Shown one piece after another: positions 1 to 12,929 of a stretch of 64,000 bases of DNA (positions are counted from its first letter, which is position 1; each line of letters starts with the position of its first letter). The notes below the pieces were generated by a model. That model was not told the DNA's origin. It made no database searches and saw only the letters and a program-made list of their open reading frames with translations. Both the position numbers and the translations under genes were made by a program. The stretch is from Rhodocollybia butyracea (Eukaryota > Basidiomycota > Agaricomycetes > Agaricales > Omphalotaceae). The stretch spans positions 531,791 through 595,790 of the forward strand of contig JADNRY010000014.1 in the NCBI GenBank assembly GCA_015501585.1, given 5' to 3'.

Positions 1-96
1 TGCCTCGGTGCATCAGAAAGGGAAGAAGCACGGAGAAAGCGTGGTCATCTCTCTTTCTTTTCTCCGTCAAACTGCCTGGCCGTCTCTGTATAGGCC

Positions 97-3000
97 ATGA
101 ATGTGGCACTTCAAATATTCGTCTATGCTTTCGCCATCCTCTTGTTCATCTCTTCACCGGTCTCTTCCTCGCCTTACAACCCTGAACTAACCGCCTACAA
201 TCTCAATGTCAACCAAACCGCCACAGATCCAACGGACTACTCCACGACTCGCGCAAACCAAACCTATACCCCCTCACCAGCCAACTGGCGTGCTCTGCCT
301 CTGTACACTATATTGTTGGACAAGTATGCTAATGGTGATCCGTCGAATGATAATTTCTTCGGGACAATGTACGAATCGGATGTTAGGGAGACACAGTTGA
401 GGTTTGGTGGGGATTTAAAGGGACTCGTGGGCCGGCTGGACTATCTACAAGGCATGGGAGTGAGGGTTATTTATATTTCTGGAACGCCGTTCTTGAACAT
501 GATTTGGGAGGCGGACAGTAAGTATCCGAGTCCCGATTTTTTGAACGGTGCAATAACTTATCTTGTAGGCTATTCGCCACTGGACTTTTCGGTACTCGAT
601 CCACACTGGGGTACTTGGGATGACTGGGTTGAAGCCATTGACGAGATTCATGCGCGGGGCATGTATCTCATGTCCGATCTAACAATCGGAACCATGAGTA
701 GTCTAATCGGGTTCGAAGGGTAGGTTGACTTGAACGCTTCTATTTGCGCGCGTACTCATCTCCGCCTTAGCTTCCTCAACACATCTGCTCCGTTTAGTCT
801 TGAAGAATACAACGCCGAATGGCTCAACCCGAACTTCCTACCATGGAATTTCACAGAGTACAAGGACTTCCAAGTATGTTCTACCATGGTTATTTACTCC
901 GCTTAACATCCCGACCACAGATCAGCAACGTTCGTAACACCTCCTGCGTCCTACCCCAATTCTGGAATGAAGACGGCACCATCGCCACTGTTACTTCTAA
1001 CGGCTGCCTTGAATCTGATTTCGACCAATACGGCGATCTCGAAGCGTTCGGTGTATTTCCCGACTGGGAACGCCAGCTCTCGAAATTCGCTGGAGTGCAG
1101 GACCGTGTACGCGAGTGGAAACCGGGTATGGTGGAGAAATTGACAAGCTTTTCGTGTATGGTTATTGAGGCGCTGGATATTGATGCGATCAGGATCGACA
1201 AATCGCTGCAGGTAACACTGGATGCGTTGGCAAATTGGAGCAACGGCACCAGGATGTGTGCGAAGGCGGTCGGGAAGAACAATTTTTACATCGCAGGTGG
1301 GTATCTTCAGAACTTTCTGAGGGCGTTGTGTGCTGATGGTTTTCTGTAGGTGAAGTTACGGATGGTGATACTTTTGGGTCCCTTTATCTGTAAGCTATTA
1401 CCTGTACACTCTCTCACCACCTAACTTCTGTGCTCCAGCGGCCGTGGACGAACACCAGGCATGCGTCCGGCATCCATCTCCGTCGCCGCAAATGTCACAT
1501 CCGACATGTCCCAATACTTCCTCCGTCCCGAAGGTCTTAACGCTCTGGACGGCTACGCCTTTCACTACTCCATCTACCGTTCGCTTACCTCCTTCCTTGG
1601 TATGGACGGAAACCTCCTCGACGCCTTCGACCTCTCCACTGACTTTGTCGATGCATGGAACGAGATGTTTGTCAACAATGATTTTTTGAACATCAATACT
1701 GGGGAATTCGATCCTAGGCACATGTTTGGGACGAGTAATTTCGATGTGTATAGGTGGCCTAGTTTGGCGAATGGAACGCACCAAGCTGCGTTGGGAACTT
1801 TTGTCACTTCGACTTTGATGCCGGGGCTGGTTATGGTGAGCCGAGATTAATTTATTGTTGTAATTGAGTTCTGACTTCGAGATAGTATTATTATGGCGAA
1901 GAACAGAACTTTTACCTGTATGACTCAACCGCAAACAACTATCTTTACGGGTGAGTGGAGTGGATAACATTATGGTGCTTGAGACTGAGAGACTTCAATA
2001 GTCGTCAAGCAATGACATCCAACCAAGCCTGGAAACGACATGGCTGCTATCAACTCGGCTCCCAGCAATACTTCAACATGCCTCTCGATCGAGCCCTCAT
2101 CGGGTGCAACGACCCATGGAACGCCTTGGACCATTTCGATCCAACAGCCCCTACCCGCCGCCTTTGGACACAATTCAACTTTCTTCGTTCCACCTATTCC
2201 GCCCTTCTAGACGGGTTCGCCCTTACCAAATTAGGCAACTGGACCACCTTTATTGAAAGGCCTGGCTCGGGCGGGGTCCAGACTCAACTAGGACTATGGT
2301 CGATATCCCGCGGTGCAATACCCGGACAGGTGCTCAATGGAACGCATAACGATACCGTTTGGCTGTTCATGTCGAACGAAAATGCCACCGAGACTTGGTC
2401 TTTCGACTGCGACGGTCCTGATTGGATTCCCTCGCCTTACCAGGGAGGCATGGTTGTGCGGAATCTGCTGTATCCGTATGAGAATTATACCTTGCAGGAA
2501 TCATTGGCGTCGTATTTCAACAACGGGATGGCGCCGTTTTTTGGGTGTATGGAGAGTATCACGATGGATCCATATGGGTTCAAGATCTTGGTTCTGCAGG
2601 ATGAGTGGGTAGAAGTACCGCCTGCGCTGACAGGGTTTTCGCCCGGGCATGATGCCAGGATCTTGTCTAGTCCTAATGACTCGATGTCGGTCAATATCTC
2701 ACTCGAGTTCAGCACCGAAATGGATTGTGATAGTGTTACTGGGAGCATCTCTCTATTGATGTCGAGTTCAGGTCATGGATCGACTCCGGCGATAGTCGAT
2801 ACCGTTTGCGGGCCGTTCAGCAACATTCCTCTAGCCAATAATCTTATCACAGGTGCTTCCCAGACCGCATGGGTCTGGAACGCAACACTCACGAACTTCC
2901 CGGATGGTATTTTAACGTTGACAGTGAACAATCCTTCCTCGTCATCTGGATTGTCAACGGGGGTACATTATCTTGCTTTTATCTAGCGTTGAGGTGTTGA

Positions 3001-6000
3001 CTCTTTTTTTCCCTAGGCTATTGATCACCTTCTTCTACGCAAAGGCCAAGCTGGCAATGTAATGGTCTTTCCGACGAATGACTACAATTCCTCTGCTCTC
3101 GTACTTTCAGATAGCGGAAATATATATACACATTCAGCGTTTGGCGCAGATATGTTCAGGTACTCGTTAGATTTCGGTCAGACGTGGACAAATTGGAGCC
3201 AATGGGAGGACACGACGACAGTCAATACTTCGTTCTTTTCTGGTTCAAACATGTTCTGGAAAGGAACCCATCTTATGGTTCAGTGTAAGTATTCTTCGAG
3301 CTACTGCAGAAGACCATGTACTGATCCTTGAATATATGACAGACTGGAGCAATGCCACAATGAGTGCTGAAAGCATTGCCCAAGCTGACTCGGGCTACAA
3401 CGGTCTTCCGCGCCGAGTCCCTCAATTCCTTGCTCTCGGTGCATTCAATCAATGGGGTGACAATTTGGGGCCCGAATCTCAGTTTGCCCTGAATTCTGAC
3501 GGCCTCTGGGAACTCAAAATCATGGCAGCATGGCCGTCCTTCGTTCAACTGAATGTTTGGGGTATTAATGTCCTGGATTATTACTACGGCGATACCGATG
3601 GCGATGGGGTTCTCGATCGTCTTCCTCCAAATACTGAATCTCCGAACTACTGTAATATGAGCGCTCCGGTGCGTACTCCTCGTTTCTTGATAGACAAACT
3701 AAATTGATTGTTACATTTCTAGCCACACCCTTATCTGTCCTGGTCAATCTTGGTGGATGACTCGACCATGGTGTGGTCTTTGGTACCAAGAGGAACGCAG
3801 GCGATCAGTTTAATAATATACGGTCTTTTAGTCTCAATTCCTCTCATCACTGCGACGCTGGCTGTCCTTATATTCATGGTAGCCTTCTATGGAATCGAGC
3901 ATAACAAATACGGCGTCGCGATAAAATCGAAATACCTCCCCGTTTTTCGTCCTCGTCGAAAAGCTGCATTTTCCGCGGATATGGAATCCGAACTTGCCTT
4001 GGTTGATGAAAAACTTGCTGCTCATGAACAGACGGGGAAGATTATTGGGTGGCCAGAGAATGGTCATAAACGACGGATGGTCTTGATCGCGACGCTCGAG
4101 TACGAAATCATGGACTGGAATCTCAAGGTTAAGATTGGCGGTCTTGGGGTCATGTCGAGTTTGATGGGCAAAGCAATGACCGATGTTGATCTTATCTGGG
4201 TCGTCCCGAAGGTCAAAGATTTGGAATATCCTTACGGTGATCCTGACGATCCTATCGAGGTCGTGATATTTGGAGAAACATACCTCGTCGACGTCGAGAT
4301 TCATGTCATGGATCATATCACCTATGTTATTCTCGATAGCCCTGTATTCCGCGCTCAGACAAAGGCAGATCCATATCCGGCTCGAATGGACGATCTTAGT
4401 TCTGCGATTTTTTATTCTACTTGGAACCAGGCCATTGCTGCTACCATCCGTCGGTATCCGATGATTGATATATATCATATCAACGACTATCACGGTGCTC
4501 TCGCCCCCATCTACCTTCTTCCAAAAGTCTTCCCGGTCTGTCTTTCCCTACACAATGCCGAGTTTCAAGGCCTGTGGCCTCTGCGGACGAAGGAAGAGAT
4601 GATAGAGGTCTGTTCTGCGTTCAACATCACGAAGAAAAACTGCGCCAAATACGTCCAATTCGGAAATACGTTCAACCTTCTTCATGCTGCCGCTGCTTTC
4701 ATCAGCTTACATCAGAAGAGTGTCGGTGTTGCTGGTGTTTCGGATAAATATGGGAAGCGGAGCTGGGCGCGGTATCCGGCTCTGTGGACGCTCAAGCATG
4801 TCGACTCTCTACCGAATCCCGATCCAACAGACATTGCAGCTCTTGATGAGAAACCTGTCAAAGCTCGAGGCATTAAGGCCGATCGGAAAGCAGAAGCAGC
4901 GAGGCCCGAGTTGAAGCGTCAAGCGCAAGCTTGGGCTGGGATCCATCAAGATCCAAGCGCACAGTTGTTCGTTTTTGTCGGCAGATGGTCCAAGCAGAAA
5001 GGAGTGGACCTCATTGCGGACATTATGCCTGGACTGTAAGCTTTTTATCGCTTGACTGACGAGGTCTCATCATTTGTACAGGCTTGAAAAAGACAAATCT
5101 ATTCAGCTCATAACTGTTGGTCCTGTCATTGACCTCTACGGTCGTCTAGCTGCCGAAAAGCTCTCTCGTTTGATGGAATTATTCCCAGGTCGTGTGTACT
5201 CTAAACCTGAATTCACTGCCCTTCCCCCGTACCTTTTTAGTGGGGCCGATTTTGCACTGATACCTTCTCGTGACGAACCATTTGGTCTGGTGGCAGTCGA
5301 ATTTGGCAGAAAGGGTGCTCTTGGTGTTGGTAGTCGTCTGGGTGGGCTTGGGTTAATGCCTGGTTGGGTAAGTGAAGGGCATTTACATGGAAAAGACGCT
5401 GTTGTTGAACTATTTCTTTAGTGGTTTCCAGTGGAGTCGACCTCCACGGCCCATATGTTGTCGCAGTTGACAAAAACAATCAAGATGGCTCTCAAGTCTA
5501 CTGAGCAGGAACGAGCGATTTTACGAGCCCGTTCAGCCATTCAACGATTCCCGGTTGTCGAGTGGCGTCAACGTGTCGAAGATTTCCATCGCCGTAGTAT
5601 CACCATGAGCCGTGAACATGCTCATGAAAACGCTTGGAAGCCCTCTGATGGATATGACTACTTTGAGCCCGCAGACGCCAGAAACGAATGGGACGCACAA
5701 GCTGAAATCTACCCCTCTCACCAGGGACTGAATCGCAGTAGTAGATCAGGACTGGGTAGTCTCGACTCAAGCGCGCGCGCGTCCTTGGAAGCTTTGGTTC
5801 CCATCACTAACGAACCTATCAATCTTCACCACTCCGAGCGGGAAACCAATCGTGATTCGTATGCGTCTGATACTGGGGATGATTTGCATGCTGTTCTGGA
5901 TGCAGTGTCTGAGAGTCATATTGCTACGGATTATGAAAACTTCCTTGATAGAGTGAATAGAATGGTGGCCCGAGACCGACGTCGAGTACCCGATCCTTTC

Positions 6001-8155
6001 CTTGAAGGTAGCACACGAGTAAGACTGGGTCTGCACTCTCGGACAGGGTCATCAGAATCTATAGCTTCCATCGTTGACAGCAAGTCTGACTCCCCTCTCA
6101 ACAGGGCTATAGCTTCGGTTGGTTTTTATGTTTGCTTATCCCAGTGGTGGTATCTGATCGTACATACTATAGTTTGCGGATGTAGATGGCGGTGTAACTG
6201 CAACTTTCGTACACCGATTGGAAAACCTTAACGCCAAGAATTCTGAACATGGACTCTCAATTGAAAAATACCTCATGAAAAGTGAAGAAGCATTCTTCGA
6301 TAAAATACGCCGTAAAAGGCTATCTTCAGCTAGTGCAAGCTTAAAGTCTAAGGGCTCGTTTTGGGGAAGTAGCGACTCTCTGTTTAGTTCTTCGCTCCCG
6401 GGAAGTAAGTTTCGTTTACTTCGCCTTTTACTTTCAAATAATCCTCCATAGCTCCTGCTGAGGCTTTGGACCCAATTCCACTTGATGACTTGGATGAGTC
6501 TGGAAAGCTTCGAAAACCACCTCCGGAAATTCCTATGAATCGCATTCAGTTAGCCCTCGCCCGCGAGATCATGGGATGGCCTCTTTACACCCTCGTCGTT
6601 GCTGCGGGACAGGTGCGTTGTGAGATGATCAAAAACTCTATCTTTTAACACTTCATGCAGATGCTAAGCGCCACAAGTTTCCAGATGACCCTTCTGACTG
6701 GTCGAAACTGGCAAAGTAACAACCAGCTGTACATCATCGGTGGTATATTCCTCATCTCTTCCACTGTTTGGTATCCTCTCTGTCGTATGAAACCGGCACG
6801 ATATGCTCTTTCCTTGCCGTGGATATTCTTCGGAATTGCATTTTTCTTGATTGGTCTACCCTCGATCAGCAATTCGCTGCATCATTTGCATACCGTTCTG
6901 TCGGATGCTGCAACTTGGTGCTATGCCATTGCATCGGCTGCAGGATTCCTATTCTTTGCTCTAAACTTCGGAGAGGAAGCAGTACGTCGTACTTCTTTAT
7001 GCATTAGTACTACGTGTTGACGTTTCTCTATAGGGTGCTGCCACTGAAGTATGGATTCTCAGAGCATGTATTGTCCAGGGATCGCAGCAAGTATGGGTTG
7101 CTGCGCTTTGGTACTGGGGTTTCACACTCAACAATGAGTCCGCGTCATATACCCCGCCTTGGTGGTTGGCTGTCGTAGTTTGGCCCCTGTCATTCATGAG
7201 TTTCCTGTTCGGCTTCATTCTCTATCGTGGTCTTCCAGGCAAGTGTAAAATTTTCCCAGTATGTAGCAGTTCTGACAATGTTTGTTTCACCCAGAATACT
7301 ATCGTCAAACGCCACCGAAAGTCTCCCATTTCCTGACCACATTATTTCGACGAAAGCTTGTAATATGGTTCCTTATTTCCGAGGTGTTGCGCGACTATTG
7401 GTTAAGTGGGGTACGTTCCCTGTTAACTTGAAGTAAAAGATGACGCTGATATGCGATTGCAGCCATACGGATTGAACTGGACATACCTTTGGAGCGTCAA
7501 TATCCCCAAACTTCACATCTTCTTCCTTGTCATGGGGTTTTTCATTGGAGTCTGGGCGATCGTCCTAGGTGTTCTGAGCCACTTTAGCAAGATGCATACC
7601 TGGTTACTTCCTGTCTTTGCTGTGGGTTTAGGTGCTCCCAGATGGTGTCAGGTACGTCTTTTATTTTTTTAATGCAACATAATGTCATATTTCAAAGATG
7701 CTTTGGGGAACATCGTCGTTGGCAACCTATGTCCCATGGGGCGGAAATGCAGGCCCTTACCTTGGGATATCATTATGGCTATGGCTCGGAGTACTCGATG
7801 CCATCCAAGGGGTTGGCCTCGGGATGATTTTGCTTCAAACACTCTCTCGTCTTCATGTTACCGCTACCCTGGCCTTCTCTCAAATTATCGGCTCGGCGGT
7901 GGTCATGATCGCGCGTGCTACTTCACCGGACGGTATAGGTCCTGGGCCTGTCTTCCCAAACCTGGGAACGTGGAACCCCACTACTGATGGCTTGAAGGGG
8001 TCACCCATCGTTGAACCTATGTTCTGGGTTGCGCTAGGATGCCAGCTTGTAATTGTTGTTGGGTACTTTTGGTTCTATCGTCGAGAGCAGCTTGGTAGGT
8101 ACTCTGTTAACTTACGGGTGGGTTACTGACGCGGTTTATCCCAGCTCGACCATGA
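97..8155 (+). CDS. ags1: Cell wall alpha-1,3-glucan synthase
   Basis: This enzyme polymerises alpha-1,3-glucan at the plasma membrane for the outer cell wall. The reading starts at Met 97 with a hydrophobic signal peptide ending near SSPVSSSP. Next comes a GH13 alpha-amylase-like extracellular domain; [12 protein letters not shown] near 1180-1210 matches its catalytic RxDK region. A membrane segment ([20 protein letters not shown], about 3810) precedes a cytosolic GT5 glycogen/starch-synthase-like domain, with KIGGLG near 4130 and [10 protein letters not shown] near 4970. The C-terminal third (from about 6550) is a multi-span membrane region. About 19 short GT-AG introns, for example 720-797 and 8095-8144, keep one frame to the stop at 8153-8155. 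Total length is roughly 2,400 residues, the usual size of the family. The gene looks intact. Some internal splice sites were placed by eye. Confidence 0.95.
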
Positions 8156-8900
8156 AAAAGAATTCCATTCTCATTTCTTGGACATTGCATTTCATATCCT
8201 ACTCAACTATTTTATGGACTTGAAGTTTTGAACGGACTAGAACATTTTGGACGATGCAGTATGCCTTTTTTTGACATTGATTGACATTTTCTATATTATT
8301 TGTATATGTATCCCTCAGTACTTCAGTACTTCAGTCTCAGTCGTCCTCAGTCCCTCAGTTCCTATGGGACCACCTAGGTTAGACTACTACCACTACTGCT
8401 GTTGAGACCATCAGAGAAAATCGGCGGATCGGCCAACGGGGGCTGACTAAGCGGACGGAGAGAAGTGCTCGGGAGAGTTGCATCCAGGTCGCATTCGAGC
8501 TCTTGCTTGCAGAGATCTCGGATGCTAAGATCAGCGCACCCCGATTTTCGCTCTCCCCGGTATCTTCAACTTGATCGTACATCCCTTAGGCAGCCTTTCT
8601 CATGGAGCGAAGCCTAGCACAGAAAATGAAAGACGATTTGTTTTTATATATAACTATAATTGAAACACAGACCGAGATGAGCACTATTTGCGCCAAACGT
8701 ACCCATCTTCTGATCTCTGAATCGAACCACAGGAACATCGACTTCTGGGCCAGTTAACTCCTGTGAATTTGGTAGCTCTTCGGAATGGACGTTACTCACA
8801 ATGGCCTTCGGTGTACCCAGTATCTGGAATCATTTTCACCCTGTTCCTGCTTCCCACCTCCGTTAACGTCACCTGGCTGGTGGGAAAGTTACTTCAACCT
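8156..8900. other. Intergenic spacer with short direct repeats
   Basis: This is the 3' flank of the glucan synthase gene. Positions 8317-8362 hold short reiterated CAGTACTT and CCTCAGTC units. An open frame at 8379-8582 (minus) has no recognisable domain. No gene is supported here. Confidence 0.5.
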
Positions 8901-9700
8901 GTTCCTCTGACCCTCGGTAGCCTCACTTGGTACTAAAGGGACTGCAAAATTGGCGGTTGGTAGAGAGAAATAAGATTCGCATCTCTTGTCGTCGACGGGT
9001 TATCGATATCCTTGAATCACTGTTGTTTGCTCCTCATATCGGCCCTTGGCCTTATTCCCTACAACAACATTATCGAGCTCGCCCCCTGAAGTTGCTTTCC
9101 TATGCTCCTGCATTCCTCCTCCATCGCCAGCGTTCTTTCCCTGGCTCAAATCCTCGGTCTGGATTGACAGCGACGTATCAAGCGCAACGTCGAGCCAGTA
9201 TGGTCACGAGCACATTTACAGCCAAAACATGTGTATTATCCTTGGCTATCGGAGATCGAGAATTTGCATTTGTCCTCGTCACCGGAGCATACTGCTTGCT
9301 CATCATACCGCCCCTTATTCCGACCGTCACATTATCGAGCGCACCGTTAGGCGCTTTCCCGAGCTCCTGCACTCCAGCCTCATCACCTTCAGCGGTAATA
9401 GGATGCAAATCGTCACCAGGAAACGTCGGGCTGAGGCAAGAATGAGAGATGGCACCCGTCGTCAACAGGCTCTCGTCGGTTATCGTTCTCATATCTATTT
9501 GCTCGTTATGTTGGCTATCGCGCTGCTAGTCGCAGTGGTCTCGGGCCTAGTCCGCGGAGGGGCGATTAACCTGTTCATCTCAACATCGATAGTAGGATGG
9601 ATCGCAACTTGTTCCTCGTTGATGCCTTTTCTCTCAAGGAAGGAAGCATCCAGCAGTGTAGGGACCGTCGGGCTACGAATATTTGTAGTCATGAAACAAC
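8860..9700 (-). pseudogene. Degenerate locus made of about 270-315 bp imperfect repeats
   Basis: Three diverged repeats sit about 315 and 267 bp apart, anchored at 9608-9617, 9293-9304 and 9026-9035. Read on the minus strand they give related peptides: ERKGINEEQVAI, NKGRYDEQAVCS and NKGRYEEQTTVI (with slight length differences). Two copies also share a preceding GKA...LDNV block (QELGKAPNGALDNVTV and QEHRKATSGGELDNVV). Near 8830-8920 another pair appears: EATEGQRNRLK and VTEVGSRNRVKM. One copy needs a one-base frame change to keep the similarity, so the locus looks decayed. No family is recognised. The repeats are conserved on the minus frame, so the longer plus-strand open frame over the same span is probably a shadow. 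Confidence 0.35.
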
Positions 9701-9828
9701 ATTTATCTTCGTATCTTTTTGGACCAGCGCTGGTGCGAGCTGTTGTATATGTAGTTCGGCCCTATCTCCTTTGATGTTCCGAATCGATCTCTGGTTTTGA
9801 CTTGCCCTCAATTTCTGGACCGTCCTAT

Positions 9829-11055
9829 CTAAGTGACTGTTATCTCACTTCTAGATTGAATACGCGTTGTCGAGTAAAATAACGAAAGAAATTGCATTAC
9901 TGCACTGCTTTTCACCACTGGCAATACTCTCCTGCTTCTCAAGTTCTCTTCAAGCTGCTCTCCATACATGCTCCCAAGGTCCAAGATGGCTGAAGGCCAA
10001 AAACCCTCCTTGGAATCCTCATCCTCTGAATCATCCTCCATCCGCATTGGTAGCTCAAAGTGGACAATATTCGCGAGGTTCTTGAACATTTGGTGACCAG
10101 ACTTGTGAATGACACATTGGAGATAATGCCAGAATAAGAGCCCTGGAGGTGGAGAAGTTGGATCTGGTGGAGTGACACAAGTGCCGTGTAGAGGAGGGAG
10201 AGGGTACCCGGGCAAGTCAACATCCAATCCATATATGTTGATATTCTTGGATGTAAAGTCATGAACATAATATCTGACTTGTCCCTAAGGATTTTCAACA
10301 AGGAGCGGAAACATTTGAAAAACAGACTTACATTTTCAAAGAACTTTCTGAACCCTACTTCATAATCATCGAAACACGCATAGAGATTCTTGCATAGACA
10401 GATGCCAAAACAAGGATCAAAGATTGAAAGAATCGGCGAGACAGGAGGTCTAACGTGACGACTGTAGATGAACGTCGCTTGTTCATCCCCCATCCGTTTT
10501 GGGCAGATGTGGCTATTTACGACATGGAAGCTTGACCTTGTTATCCAGCACCTCTCATCTCTGCTGACCACAGCGCTCGCCATGGCATTGGTGAGCTGTG
10601 GCACTGGTCATTGACTTATTATTTCGGAGGCTGATCTTGGTGAGAGAAATAACGTGCTCAACACGGTATTCATAATCTTTAGCTTCGAGGGGATCCTGGC
10701 CATTGACTAAACGCTGGTGGTCGTTGTCGTCCCAAATCCAAATCTACAAGTGACCGCGTTTCTGGCGGGGGTCACACAGCCCATGCGCGACATCAATGAG
10801 CCACAAGGCATTTTCGCCGCCGGAGAGCTGCTCGAATCCAGCAAGTTCGTCTTTCAAAATGTAAAGATAGCCAGGAGTGGTTGGAGGAGGATCTGATGTC
10901 GCGTAGGCTTGTTGAACATCACCAATTTGTTCGACTCTGTGGGTATAGATGCCGACTTTACACTTGGCAATGCACAAGCGGAGCATAGAGGCCCTTCTAC
11001 AGGGATTGACTGTGATAGGGGTACTGTGCGATTTATTGGACACGTGCTTATGCAT
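9829..11055 (-). CDS. HNH_2-type nuclease-domain protein, possibly decayed
   Basis: The reading runs from about 11055 to the stop at 9829. An N-terminal part (VGIYTHRVEQIGDV... then IWIWDDNDHQRLVNG) is followed by RDERCWIT, then NSHICPKRMG and, further on, GICLCKNLYACFDDYEVGF. This order (CxxT, AHxxP-like, N-G-x-x-L, H/Y-x-x-FD) fits the HNH_2 domain common in mushroom hypothetical proteins. An intron with clean GTAAGT and TTAG ends (about 10269-10332) joins FFEN to GQVRYYVHDF. The C-terminal part is acidic (EDDSEDEDSKE). Two places look broken unless introns remove them: a TAG in frame at about 10743-10745 and a frame change near 10590-10600. The His usually found before xxFD is Tyr here. 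The fold assignment is fair; activity is doubtful. Confidence 0.55.
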
Positions 11056-11364
11056 CCTTAGCGCCGAGGCGGCAATCCCCGACTACTTGAATTATTTTTC
11101 AAAAATCCCACACATCGGTATCGCGCCCCAGCTTGCGTTGGGATATTAAAGAGGATTCTGGATAAAAAAACTCAAAATAGTATGGTACAATAGAAGAGCC
11201 ATGTATTGAATGGATTTTGAAGCTTTGCGTATCCATATGACATACAGCAGGCTACTTGTAAGCAGTTGGACAAGATTGAGAACAATGCTAGTCACTTACC
11301 CTCCACCAGCAGTAGCTACAACCCCGTATCCTTTCATTCATGAGCTGATCACTCTGCCAATGGG

Positions 11365-12900
11365 CTATTCTGGCCACCTTCGATAAAATTTTGAACTCCT
11401 TGCAGTACTATGAGTGATGGCCATACTTCCCCTCGGTGAATTCGCTTGTGAATTAAATGAATTTGATAACTGTTCATAGCTCTGCTGGGCACACACATCC
11501 GTGGCATACATTTGACTAGCACGGGCCCCGGCTGCTTCTAAATGGGATAATGTCGGTCTGTATTTCCTTTCCTTGGACCGATCATCAAGAAACCAGGAAA
11601 GCTCAGTAGGGTTGATGCGCTGCAATTCATGGGGTCGAATTCCTCGCTGTCCTGTGCCCTCCGATTCACAGCTTGCCTTTGCCACCTTCGTTATCAAGAT
11701 TCTACTAAAGTATACTTACTTACTATACTACGTTAGTGACGAATACTCTGGCGGAAGCTCAACCACTTCAGGACCATTAAGCTCTCTGTCCTGTACATTC
11801 CGTACTGAAACTACCAGTCCACTATCCTGGTGACGACGAAATATAACTCGGTTCCTCATATTCTCCAAAGTCTGCATGATATTGATTTCATCCGCTGAGC
11901 TTCCTGGCCTCAGAGCGGCATCAGGTTCAGGAACCTCAAATCTCAAACCCTCCCCAAGTATCGCCCGGGACCAAAGGAATGTCTGTATGCGCAGAAGGAA
12001 CTGTAAGTACTGGTGGGATACCATCCTCTATGACCATATTATCAGCTGAGGATGGGTTCTGCTTTCGCTCTCGCCGCTCTAGGCCATTGAGGATATACTT
12101 CCTATCAGATCCAGCTCCAATAAAAGGTAATATAAAAGCATTCGATATTGCCATATCATTTGGAAGCATCCGCGCAGCCCCAAGCCGTCGTCGACGATGT
12201 TTGGTCCGAATGAGGAGCGACACTAGGCATATTATAATCAGAACAGTGGCACCAATGGCACCACCAACGATTGCAGGCGTGTTTGATTTATGCAATGCAA
12301 GTGATATCAGAGATTGAGTTGGATCTGAGGTTGTTGGTGAACTTGTGGTCTCTACCACTGTAGTAGTGAACTTTGATTCCATTGATTCAGTGGTACTGAT
12401 AAAAATCAGTACAGGTTATGTTATGCAAAGAAGGAAAAACAAATTACATTGAGGAAGAAGGTCCTTGGATCGTAAAAGGAAGACTCGACGCAAATATGGC
12501 AGTAGGTTCCTCTGTAAGAGATATTCTATTACCAGTAGCAATCAGCAACGGGAACAGAACGGAAATGAGACTGTTTTAATTTACGGCTGCAAGTTTGATA
12601 TGGCTTCCAAAACAAAATGTCTAGCAGCGAGTTAAGATAGCAATATCTGTTATAAGCATGTATGCAAAAGTTAATGTAACTGGGACGTACCCAGTTTCTA
12701 TGGGGGTAAAGTTCAACGGTATTTCGGAAAGCCCTTGCGGAGATGGAAAGGTCCCAATTGTAGACCCGCCTTGTTGTGCAGTGGACCTAAGTATAACACT
12801 GAAGGCTGCCGTATCGAAAGAGTCTAGAAACAATGTGGCCAAAGTAGCTGTACCAAGTTCAGCTGTATTTGGTAAGCCAGTGAAGAGGAAACTGGTGGCA
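11365..12900 (-). CDS. Single-pass membrane protein with Ser/Thr-rich ectodomain
   Basis: A multi-exon minus-strand gene. An N-terminal extracellular part (TPLATSFLFTGLPNTAEL..., PLNFTPIETG) leads through an exon with LPFTIQGPSS to a Ser/Thr-rich stalk. One transmembrane helix follows (AIVGGAIGATVLIIICLVSLLI, about 12245-12310) with a basic stop-transfer RTKHRRRR. The cytoplasmic tail is long and hydrophilic, with VELPPEYSSL and a C-terminus FYRRWPE ending at 11365. This architecture is very common in Agaricomycete hypothetical membrane proteins and resembles stress-sensor-like glycoproteins, but no catalytic domain is present. The first exon and its start codon could not be fixed: a stop lies just upstream of 12920, so an intron or another start must exist there. 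Function unknown. Confidence 0.6.
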
Positions 12901-12929
12901 AGCGGGGTTAAGGAAAAAAAGAAACTTCC

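Noticed and set aside
9046..9774. 242-residue plus-strand open frame with apparent membrane segments
   Set aside because: The internal repeats of this region are conserved as protein on the minus strand; the hydrophobic plus frame is likely the complement of charged minus-strand codons.
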